Shown here: positions 1-5,499 of the stretch, one piece after another | Numbering within the stretch: the first letter of the stretch is position 1 | Layout: the number at the start of each line of letters is the position of its first letter | Assembly (NCBI GenBank): GCA_021635425.1 | Contig: JAJWOJ010000158.1 | Location: 1 to 5,499 of the forward strand | From: Clostridiales bacterium | GTDB taxonomy: Bacteria > Bacillota > Clostridia > Christensenellales > Borkfalkiaceae | DNA: 5,499 nt | Direction: 5' to 3' | The notes under the pieces: generated by a model | What the model saw: the letters and a program-made list of their open reading frames with translations, nothing else | Told to the model about the DNA's origin: nothing | The model's database searches: none | Program-made: the position numbers and the translations under genes

Positions 1-3000
1 GTACTCCGATTATATAATGACGATGGGCGTTTATCCGTTCACGCAGAATCCGTCGGCAGGTAAAATCGCCGCAAATAAAGATAAAATAGCAATGTCTCTT
101 CCGACGGGTCTCGATGACGACGAAGGGTCTTCCATAACGAAAATCCGCAGCATATCGGCGGGGCTTTTAAGAAACGTCGGCACGGCGACGGTGACTATTG
201 TCGAAGACTCGACGGGCAGAGAAGTTTTCAGTCAGGTTATACGCAATCAGCGCAAGTCGATGCACGGCGGCAGTACCATTTACGGCTCGTCGATGGATAT
301 AGATTTCAGCGCGCTCGAAAAGAACCTTAAAAACAATACGAAATATACCGTCACGGTAAAAACGTATATCGATTACGGGGACAACGCCGAACAGAAGAAC
401 GCAAGAAACACTTTCGAGTTCCCGCTTTATATCGACTTCCAGGCTCCTACCGTAACGGACGTTACGTTCAGAACCGAATACGATAAAACGACGAAAAAGA
501 CCAAGCTTTTTGCGGATTTCGATATTTACGATAACCATTATGCAATGGCTGTTCAGGTCGGACAGATTGTTGCCGCGGAACCCGGTTCGAGATATACTTA
601 CGCGATGAACAGTTTCAGTAAGTATCTCACCCCCGTGTACTCGTCTTATAATTCGACCTCGAAAGTGTCGATAGAAATTACGGACTACGTGGAAGACATT
701 AAAAAATCTATGGGTCCGAAGTTCGACGAAGAGGGCAATTATACGGTTGAGACCAACAACGACAGTTTCGTCGTTACATGTTACGATTACGCGTTTAACT
801 CCGCGTCGTATCAGATAAGGCTTCCCGATGAGATTCTCGCAATGAATTTCTCCGAAGAAGAAATCAGCCTCGATCTCAACGAGACGCTCAGAGTTTCCGA
901 AATACTCTCGGTTTATCCGAGCGAAAGCTGGATTGAAACGCTCGATTTCGAAATCGGCGACAACGATATCGCTTCTATCGTAAACGGAACGATAATCGCA
1001 AAGAAAAAAGGAACGACAACGCTTACCGCAAAGGGGAAAAATTCCGACGGTAAAACCGTTCAGGCGCAATGCACGATCATCGTAACGGGCGAAGACAAGG
1101 GATATTCGATACCCACCGTCAACAAGTTTACCGTTACGGGATACGAAACGCTCAAAGCGTATTATAACGTTTCGAGCGACGAGCGCGAAATAGGCGAAAC
1201 GGGCAATAAACGCGCGTTCGGCAACGAAAAAACGCTCTCGATGTTCCCGTCGGAGTCGGTCAAACTCGAATACACTCTCGATTCTTATTTCGAGGGCAGA
1301 ACTAAAGTCGTGTTCGAGTCGGGCGATCCGAAAGTGGCAGATATCACCGAAGACGGCAGAATAATCGCTTACGAAAAAGGCGAAACGACGGTGTTCGCAA
1401 CGGTTTATTTCGACGGCGAGATGACCTTCTATTCCGACCAGATCAACATAACGGTAAAAGATCCGTTCACCACGAACAGCATTTACCTTATGAATTACAG
1501 AGGTTTGGGCGGTACGGTAGAAATTCCCGCAGACAGAGGTATAACGACCATTTACTCTTATGCGTTTTCGGGTTACGAATACGTCGATAAGGATCTTTCC
1601 GCAGGCGATGTGATCGACGATGAAGATCCGTATTATATCAAACAGCAATATATCGGCGAAGATACGATAACCAAGATTGTTATTCCCGAAGGCGTTGTGG
1701 AAATTCAGTCGTATGCTTTTGCGGGGCTTACCGCGCTTAAAGAAGTAGTTCTTCCGTCAACGTTGACGAGAATAGGAACTTACGCATTCTACAAGTGCGA
1801 AAAACTTACGCAGATAAACTTAGAAAACGTCAAGTTTATTAACGAAAAAGCTTTCTTCGACTGTGCGATAAAAACCATCACGCTCAGCAAGATAAACGCC
1901 ATCGGTAACTATTCTTTTGCCAACAGCTACGATATTGCAACCAAGGGCGGCGGTAACAAGCTCGATAAAGTGGTATTACCCGAAAGTTCTCAATCGCTCG
2001 GTATCGGCGCGTTCTCGAACAATACAAGTTTAAAAACCGTTACGTTCGACGCTCCTAAGATAAAGATCGGTTCAAACGTATTCGAGGGTTGTACAAGTCT
2101 TACCTCGATGACGATAAACGCGGCGGTTATTTCCTCCAACGCGTTCAAAGGTTGTTCGGCTTTAAGCAACGTAACGTTAGGTAAAGACGTTGCCGTTATA
2201 GGCGAATATGCCTTTGCGGGTACGAAAGTATCGCAATTCAAATTGGCAAGCGGCAGTGTCTTTACAACAGAAAACAACGGTAAAAACCTGCTCAATAAAA
2301 ACAACGAACTCGTTCTCGTTGCTCCGATTTATAATTCGTTCACGCTTAACACCGGCGCGACGGCGATATTGAAAGGCGCGGTATCGGGCAACGCGGGCAT
2401 AAAAACAGTTGTCGCTCCCGCGGTAAAATCCGTAGGCGAATATGCCTTTGCGGGTTGCACGCAGCTTGCGACGATATCTTTCGGAAAGCTCACGTCGGTA
2501 GGCGATTATGCTTTTCAGGGTACCGCTCTTGCTACCGCACCCGACCTTACCGAAGTAAAATATATCGGTAAAGGTTCGTTTGCGAAAACAAAGATAACCG
2601 AAGTAAATATCGGCAGCGGAACGACGATAGGCGATTACGCATTCTCCAATATAGCGGAACTTAAAAAAGTAACGCTCGGCGATAACGTTACGGTCGGCAG
2701 ATCGGCGTTTGAAAGCGACGTTGATTTCAGTCAGACTTACGAAAACCTCGTAGCGTACTACCAGAAGCTCGGTTACAGCATCAATGCCGACAAAGTATTC
2801 GCTGCGGCGTATAAGTCCTACGAATACAACGTGACCGACGAAAGCGGCAACGTTGTTGAAAAGAACTATTATTTCCGTTACGATATAGACAATAAGTCGG
2901 CTTCGATTTTGACGGAAGTTGTAATCGGCAAGGATGCAAATATCGGCAACTATGCTTTTGCGGGCAATATTCTTCTTACGAAGGTGGAACTCGGCGAGGG

Positions 3001-4720
3001 AGCGGCTGTAGGCAATTACGCGTTCTATAACGACGTCGCGCTTACCGAAATCGATTTGTCGCAGACGGAATCGGTCGGAGCGTATGCGTTCTCCGGCACG
3101 GAAGTTCAGGAATACAAACGCGAAAACAACGAATATTCTCACGCTTATAACAAGATATATGCGGACGGCGAAGTGAAAACGCTCGGTTTGAAAACCTCCG
3201 TTTACGCGGCAGCTATTGAAAACGCGGATCTTTCGAATGCGACAGCTTTAGGCGTCGGCGCGTTCAAGGGCAACGAAAAACTTGTATCCGTAGTTTTCGG
3301 CGGCGGAATAACCGCTGTTCCCGCACACGCGTTCGAGGGCTGTTCGGCTCTGGAAGAAAACGGACTTAATTCGCTTATTTCTTCTGTCGGCGCTTACGCA
3401 TACGTCGGCGCGCCCGACACTTCGCTCGATCTTTCTTCCGTAAAGACGATAGGCGAATACGCTTTCGCTTACGGAAAACTCGAACAGGTCACGTTCGGCA
3501 ACGGGGTAGCCGTCGGCGCAGGCGCGTTTGTCGGCAACTATAAACTTGCCGCGATTGAAAACGCAGACGGAATAACTTCGATAGGCAAATATGCGTTTGC
3601 CGAATCGGCGATAGAAAAAATCGACCTTGCAAACGTCGTTTCGATAGGCGACTTCGCGTTTGAAAACAGCGAACTTTCCGAAGTTAAATTCGGAGACAAA
3701 CTCAAAGAACTCGGCGAAAACCCGTTCGCAGGCACGAACATCGCGACGTTCGGTAAATTAACCGACGTAATGTATAACGGCAAAAAGGTGGGAGAAAAAC
3801 TTCTCGAAACCTATGATATAAGCGAAACCGTAAAAGTTATCGACGGAGTTCTTTATTCCAAGATATCCACGGGTCTCGAACTCGTAAGTTATCCGAAAAA
3901 CAAAAAGGGCGGCTACTATAACGTAGAAGAAGGTACCGTAAGAATTTCCGCAAAAGCGTTCGAGGGCAGCCAAATAGCAAGCGTTTCTCTTCCGACTACG
4001 CTTCTTGCGATAGGCGACAAGGCGTTCTTCGGAGCGGAAAAACTCTCGACGGTAATCTTCAAAGGCTATAATGCCCCCATACTCGAAGAAGAATACGACG
4101 CGGCTTACGCTAACGGAGACAACGTTCCTTACGGTAAGCTTTACGGAGGTCTCGGTATTACCGACTACTATATGTGGAACGTGGTTTCGGGTATTTCCAA
4201 CTACTATTACGGCGCGACGTTCGTAAACTATATCGGCAAGATCGAAAAGGATATGACGATGGTCAAGCCCGCCAACGGCAAAGGATACGACACTTTGATA
4301 TTCTCGCTTTATTTCGGCAGAATAACCGAGGGTAGCAACGCTTTGACGTCGGATACTATCGAAGTTATAGGTCTTATCGGCGCGCTTCCGTCAAACCTTA
4401 CCCTTGCGGACGAAGCTCAGGTGGTCGGCGCGAGAACGGCGTATAATGCGCTCATACTCGAACAACAGGCTCTCGTTTCAAACTATGCAAGTTTGCAGAA
4501 CGCCGAGAACATTATAGAATATCTTAAACAGAGACAGAATCCTTCCGATTCGTCCGATTCAGGTTCCGAATCGACCTCCGAAGAGATTTCGGGCAGCAAC
4601 AATAACGAAAACAGAAACGGTTGCGGCGGCGTCGGGTATGCTATCGGCGGAATATGCGCGGCGGTAATACTCGTCGGCATAGCCGTAGTAGTCGTGTATT
4701 TCGTAAAAAAGAAAAAATAA
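1..4720 (+). CDS. Giant modular surface protein (5' partial): S8-protease-type Fn3-like region, two Big2, LRR_5 solenoid, C-terminal membrane anchor
   Basis: The frame is open from base 2 (reading YSDYIMTM) up to the TAA at 4718-4720. The ATG at base 17 has no Shine-Dalgarno sequence and no signal peptide follows it, so the true start lies upstream and the N-terminus is missing. Residues are numbered from that ATG. Domain order: Fn3-like region 1-271, Big2 276-357 and 370-483, about 27 BspA-type leucine-rich repeats 489-1354, an unrecognised domain 1355-1456, a helical module 1463-1507, a Ser-rich linker about 1510-1533, Cys1536, a hydrophobic segment 1539-1563 and KKKK. The Fn3-like region carries GLLRN (49-53) and YIDFQAP (138-144), which recall the region behind the catalytic domain in lactocepin/C5a-peptidase-like S8 proteases. 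A subtilisin domain upstream is therefore my best inference, but no catalytic residue is visible. The protein is probably extracellular with a cytoplasmic lysine tail. The alternative is a pure adhesin of the BspA/internalin type. No LPXTG is present and no frameshift was seen. Confidence 0.85.
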   Translation, partial: YSDYIMTMGVYPFTQNPSAGKIAANKDKIAMSLPTGLDDDEGSSITKIRSISAGLLRNVGTATVTIVEDSTGREVFSQVIRNQRKSMHGGSTIYGSSMDIDFSALEKNLKNNTKYTVTVKTYIDYGDNAEQKNARNTFEFPLYIDFQAPTVTDVTFRTEYDKTTKKTKLFADFDIYDNHYAMAVQVGQIVAAEPGSRYTYAMNSFSKYLTPVYSSYNSTSKVSIEITDYVEDIKKSMGPKFDEEGNYTVETNNDSFVVTCYDYAFNSASYQIRLPDEILAMNFSEEEISLDLNETLRVSEILSVYPSESWIETLDFEIGDNDIASIVNGTIIAKKKGTTTLTAKGKNSDGKTVQAQCTIIVTGEDKGYSIPTVNKFTVTGYETLKAYYNVSSDEREIGETGNKRAFGNEKTLSMFPSESVKLEYTLDSYFEGRTKVVFESGDPKVADITEDGRIIAYEKGETTVFATVYFDGEMTFYSDQINITVKDPFTTNSIYLMNYRGLGGTVEIPADRGITTIYSYAFSGYEYVDKDLSAGDVIDDEDPYYIKQQYIGEDTITKIVIPEGVVEIQSYAFAGLTALKEVVLPSTLTRIGTYAFYKCEKLTQINLENVKFINEKAFFDCAIKTITLSKINAIGNYSFANSYDIATKGGGNKLDKVVLPESSQSLGIGAFSNNTSLKTVTFDAPKIKIGSNVFEGCTSLTSMTINAAVISSNAFKGCSALSNVTLGKDVAVIGEYAFAGTKVSQFKLASGSVFTTENNGKNLLNKNNELVLVAPIYNSFTLNTGATAILKGAVSGNAGIKTVVAPAVKSVGEYAFAGCTQLATISFGKLTSVGDYAFQGTALATAPDLTEVKYIGKGSFAKTKITEVNIGSGTTIGDYAFSNIAELKKVTLGDNVTVGRSAFESDVDFSQTYENLVAYYQKLGYSINADKVFAAAYKSYEYNVTDESGNVVEKNYYFRYDIDNKSASILTEVVIGKDANIGNYAFAGNILLTKVELGEGAAVGNYAFYNDVALTEIDLSQTESVGAYAFSGTEVQEYKRENNEYSHAYNKIYADGEVKTLGLKTSVYAAAIENADLSNATALGVGAFKGNEKLVSVVFGGGITAVPAHAFEGCSALEENGLNSLISSVGAYAYVGAPDTSLDLSSVKTIGEYAFAYGKLEQVTFGNGVAVGAGAFVGNYKLAAIENADGITSIGKYAFAESAIEKIDLANVVSIGDFAFENSELSEVKFGDKLKELGENPFAGTNIATFGKLTDVMYNGKKVGEKLLETYDISETVKVIDGVLYSKISTGLELVSYPKNKKGGYYNVEEGTVRISAKAFEGSQIASVSLPTTLLAIGDKAFFGAEKLSTVIFKGYNAPILEEEYDAAYANGDNVPYGKLYGGLGITDYYMWNVVSGISNYYYGATFVNYIGKIEKDMTMVKPANGKGYDTLIFSLYFGRITEGSNALTSDTIEVIGLIGALPSNLTLADEAQVVGARTAYNALILEQQALVSNYASLQNAENIIEYLKQRQNPSDSSDSGSESTSEEISGSNNNENRNGCGGVGYAIGGICAAVILVGIAVVVVYFVKKKK
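2..829 (+). other. Fn3-like region resembling the post-catalytic part of S8 subtilisin-like cell-envelope proteases
   Basis: This covers residues 1-271 of the large protein, plus five codons upstream of the first ATG. It appears as two beta-rich halves. The first contains SAGLLRNVGTATVTIVEDS (from residue 47), with the 'LLRN' core and the following alternating hydrophobic strand seen in lactocepin-type proteases, then a strand TKYTVTVKTYIDY. The second starts at YIDFQAPTVTDVTF (138 onward), matching the 'vDt.aP.v' junction between Fn3-like modules in that family. It ends near PDE, about residue 272. The assignment rests on recalled family motifs, not a search. A generic bacterial Fn3/Ig-like stalk is the alternative. 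Confidence 0.55.
842..1087 (+). other. Big2 (bacterial Ig-like) domain 1
   Basis: Residues 276-357. The pattern is the Big2 one: an opening strand (FSEEEISLDLNETLRV), a central 'D.DIASIVNGTIIAKKKGTTTLTA' type core in which the Asn-Gly turn precedes I-I-A-K-K-K-G-T-T, and a closing strand (CTIIVTG). Such domains serve as rigid extracellular spacers or bind carbohydrate or host protein. The domain is slightly divergent at its first half but the core is clear. Confidence 0.75.
1124..1465 (+). other. Big2 (bacterial Ig-like) domain 2, with extended first half
   Basis: Residues 370-483. The diagnostic Big2 core is at 432-463: VFESGDPKVADI, then EDGRIIAYEKGETTV, matching 'w.S.d..vA.v...G.i.a...G.t.i.a'. 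The closing strand INITVKDP ends at 483. The first half is longer than usual for Big2, holding a polar stretch (DEREIGETGNKRAFGNEK) between the first two predicted strands, perhaps an exposed loop. It directly precedes the leucine-rich repeats and probably caps or spaces them. Confidence 0.75.
1481..4078 (+). repeat. BspA-type leucine-rich repeat solenoid (LRR_5), about 27 units
   Basis: Residues 489-1354. By eye I count 27 units with the core 'I-G-x-Y-A-F-x-G' followed by 'xxL-xx-V-x-L' and typically about 20-24 residues long where uninterrupted. Examples are IQSYAFAGLTAL, IGTYAFYKCEKL, IGEYAFAGTK, VGEYAFAGCTQL, IGDYAFSNIAEL, VGNYAFYNDVAL, IGKYAFAESAI and IGDKAFFGAEKL. One further degenerate unit is ILKGAVSGNAGI. 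This is the LRR_5/BspA class, found in surface adhesins that bind fibronectin, fibrinogen or other bacteria. The solenoid is interrupted by loops at about 899-964, 1029-1069 and 1243-1303. The last holds the hairpin motif V-I-D-G-V-L-Y ... L-V-S-Y-P (1274 onward) that is typical of BspA proteins. The ligand cannot be told from sequence. Confidence 0.9.
4079..4384 (+). other. Unrecognised Tyr/Gly-rich domain after the LRR solenoid
   Basis: Residues 1355-1456. I do not recognise a named family. It opens with an acidic stretch (EEEYDAAYANGD), then PYGKLYGG, an aromatic cluster around DYYMWNV and SNYYYGATFVNYIGK, and a second half containing MVKPANGKGYDTLIFSLYFG. It differs from the LRR units by lacking any 'YAF' core and probably forms a C-terminal cap or separate binding domain. 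The high density of Tyr and Asn is compatible with carbohydrate contact, but that is speculation. Confidence 0.45.
4403..4537 (+). other. Short helical stalk module ('AR-AY-aL--eQ-aLV-NY--L--AE' type)
   Basis: Residues 1463-1507. The visible pattern is A-R-T-A-Y-N-A-L (1472-1479), E-Q-Q-A-L-V-S-N-Y (1482-1490), then L-x-x-A-E (1493-1497) and a last helix ENIIEYLKQRQ. This matches a small all-helical module common in large Clostridia/Firmicutes surface proteins, usually placed between functional domains and the wall or membrane region. It is read here as a membrane-proximal stalk. Confidence 0.5.
4544..4717 (+). other. C-terminal membrane anchor: Ser/Glu/Asn linker, GCGG motif, TM segment, KKKK tail
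   Basis: Residues 1510-1567. A low-complexity polar linker (SDSSDSGSESTSEE, then SGSNNNENRN) leads to N-G-C-G-G at 1534-1538, a hydrophobic segment 1539-1563 rich in Val, Ile and Ala, and four terminal lysines. The topology is extracellular N-side and cytoplasmic lysines by the positive-inside rule. There is no LPXTG-like sortase motif, so covalent wall attachment by a classical sortase is unlikely. The Cys beside the hydrophobic segment recalls the general layout of GlyGly-CTERM, MYXO-CTERM and Synerg-CTERM tails. A plain transmembrane anchor is equally possible. Confidence 0.8.
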
Positions 4721-4737
4721 GGCTGTCTTACAGAAAC

Positions 4738-4740
4738 GGA
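4738..4740 (+). promoter_or_regulatory. Possible weak Shine-Dalgarno (GGA) for the lipoprotein gene
   Basis: The 28-base gap between the two genes has no AGGAGG-like site. The only candidate is GGA, ending 8 bases before the ATG at 4749, followed by an A-rich stretch. It is weak. The A-rich leader or translational coupling to the upstream gene may contribute. No separate promoter is evident in the gap, which supports co-transcription. Confidence 0.3.
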
Positions 4741-4748
4741 TAAAAAAT

Positions 4749-4820
4749 ATGAAGAAGAAACTCATTACAATTCTGATGTCGGCGGCGATTGTAGCTTGCC
4801 TCGCGGGGTTTGTCTCGTGC
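4749..4820 (+). other. Lipoprotein signal peptide and lipobox
   Basis: Residues 1-24: a basic n-region (MKKK), a hydrophobic core (LITILMSAAIVACLAG) and FVSC with Gly at +1. Cys24 is the preferred lipidation site by signal-peptidase II logic, although Phe at -3 is less usual than Leu. I-V-A-C at 14-17 is a second, better-consensus but less well-placed candidate. Confidence 0.75.
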
Positions 4821-5499
4821 GGTAAGCTCAGCGCGCCCGAACAGGCGCAAAAAAACGGAAACGTTGTGCGAGTAAATTACGATACGAACGGCGGGATAAT
4901 CGGCGGCGGCGACAACGTAACGCTGTTCGATATGTTCAATCCGCATAAGTACACTGCGGACGCAAACGGTAACGTACACATCAAAGTGCTTGACCCGGTT
5001 GACGAACGCAGAGAAAATATCGGAAAAAGCGATTCGAATAAAAACCCGCTGACAAAATCGGGGAATATTTTGGTCGGATGGTATAAAACCAGAACGGAAA
5101 ACCCCGACGGAAGTTATTCGTATTCCGACAAATGGGATTTCGAAACCGATAGCTTCGAAGTAAAACAGAATACCTCCGGCGAAGAGTTCACTCTCTACGC
5201 GCTCTGGACGGAATTTTTCGAGTTCGATTATTATCGCGTTAAATCAGACGGAAACGTCGAGTTTATAGGAAAAGATCAGCTGAGCGTTATACCGTCCGAA
5301 GTGAAAGGCACTGCGGACGAGACCCGCGCGGCGATATATCTTCCCGCTTGGGCAGACGGCGCGATGAATTATCAAACCGGTTCCTATTCTTTCCCGAAAG
5401 TAAGCGGAATGACTTACACTGCGGCATATCTCGATAAAGAGTGTGAAGAGGAAATCAAAACAGAGCAGGGTAAGCCGTTTATTCATTCGGGTTATATAG
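4749..5499 (+). CDS. Lipoprotein with InlB B-repeat / Listeria-Bacteroides repeat (Flg_new-like) domain (3' partial)
   Basis: The frame opens at ATG 4749 and is still open at the window end, giving 250 residues with no stop. The start is chosen because MKKK, a hydrophobic stretch and a lipobox follow at once. The lipobox ends at Cys24 (FVSC-G); Cys17 (IVAC) fits the lipobox consensus but would leave a hydrophobic mature N-terminus. Residues 40-154 resemble one Listeria-Bacteroides repeat: VRVNYDTNGG (40-49), LTKSG and LVGWYKT (101-114), KWDF (128-131) and TLYALWT (148-154). Between the first and second strands is an extra stretch of about 50 residues. From 155 on is a region I do not recognise, with IYLPAWADGAMNYQTGSY (196-213) and TYTAAYLD (222-229). 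It is probably tethered to the outer face of the membrane and co-transcribed with the upstream surface-protein gene, 28 bases away. Base composition looks like that of its neighbour. Ligand and function are unknown. Confidence 0.85.
   Translation, partial: MKKKLITILMSAAIVACLAGFVSCGKLSAPEQAQKNGNVVRVNYDTNGGIIGGGDNVTLFDMFNPHKYTADANGNVHIKVLDPVDERRENIGKSDSNKNPLTKSGNILVGWYKTRTENPDGSYSYSDKWDFETDSFEVKQNTSGEEFTLYALWTEFFEFDYYRVKSDGNVEFIGKDQLSVIPSEVKGTADETRAAIYLPAWADGAMNYQTGSYSFPKVSGMTYTAAYLDKECEEEIKTEQGKPFIHSGYI
4866..5210 (+). other. Listeria-Bacteroides repeat (InlB B-repeat / Flg_new-like) domain with internal extension
   Basis: Residues 40-154 of the lipoprotein. The standard pattern 'V.f..nGG ... 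lt..G..f.GWy ... wdf ... tLYA.W' is present in order, with GWY at 110-112 and LYALW at 149-153. The distance between the N-G-G turn (47-49) and the G-x-x-x-V-G-W segment (105-111) is much longer than in ordinary repeats, which usually span about 65-80 residues in total. Confidence 0.7.

Noticed and set aside
17..19. ATG at base 17 as the real start of the large gene
   Set aside because: The frame is open upstream to the window edge, there is no Shine-Dalgarno sequence, and the residues that follow are mid-domain without a signal peptide, although the protein is clearly exported.
167..1648. A 493-codon open frame on the minus strand opposite the start of the large gene
   Set aside because: It lies wholly inside a gene with clear protein domains. 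Its translation is a low-information Arg/Phe/Val-rich sequence with no recognisable domain. It arises from codon preference in the real gene, which rarely leaves stops on the other strand.
2177..3142. A 321-codon open frame on the minus strand within the LRR region
   Set aside because: It is an antisense shadow: the repeated translation pattern (I-F-A-Y, E-R-I-I type) simply mirrors the repeated 'YAF' codons on the plus strand, and no ribosome site or domain supports it.
1481..4078. The regular motif spacing as a CRISPR array or DNA-level tandem repeat
   Set aside because: The repetition is at protein level: codons differ between most units, the frame is open throughout, and unit lengths fit LRR_5 repeats.
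4619..4717. A classical LPXTG sortase signal
   Set aside because: No LPXTG-like pentapeptide occurs in the linker; the tail has NGCGG before the hydrophobic segment instead.
4723..4733. Small inverted repeat CTGT-CTT-ACAG after the first gene
   Set aside because: The stem is four base pairs and no T-tract follows, so it is too weak for an intrinsic terminator.

Overview
The window is almost wholly occupied by two same-strand genes for surface proteins, and both run off an edge. The first covers bases 1-4720 and has lost its 5' end. It encodes a very large modular cell-surface protein, of which 1567 residues can be read from the first in-window ATG. The second starts at 4749, after a 28-base gap, and has lost its 3' end. 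It encodes a secreted lipoprotein of which 250 residues are visible. No RNA gene, mobile element, CRISPR array or convincing terminator was seen.

Layout of the first protein (residue 1 = ATG at base 17): an Fn3-like region of the kind that follows the catalytic domain in subtilisin-like S8 cell-envelope proteases (1-271); two Big2 immunoglobulin-like domains (276-357 and 370-483); a solenoid of about 27 BspA-type leucine-rich repeats (LRR_5; 489-1354) broken by longer loops; an unrecognised Tyr-rich tail domain (1355-1456); a short helical module (1463-1507); a Ser/Glu/Asn linker; and a C-terminal anchor made of a Gly-Cys-Gly-Gly motif, one transmembrane segment and four lysines. There is no LPXTG sortase signal. 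The second protein has a lipoprotein signal peptide and one InlB B-repeat / Listeria-Bacteroides repeat (Flg_new-like) with an enlarged middle, followed by a region I do not recognise.

The organism is most likely an uncultured gut-type member of the Clostridia, perhaps Christensenellales-like. This is inferred from the mixture of S8-type Fn3, Big2, LRR_5 and Listeria-Bacteroides repeat modules, the lysine-terminated anchor and the intermediate GC content. No marker gene is present to confirm it. The two genes are probably co-transcribed and both act outside the cytoplasmic membrane, one held by a transmembrane anchor and the other by a lipid. The likely theme is adhesion or processing of external protein, but the protease catalytic domain that would settle the role of the first gene would lie upstream of the window.
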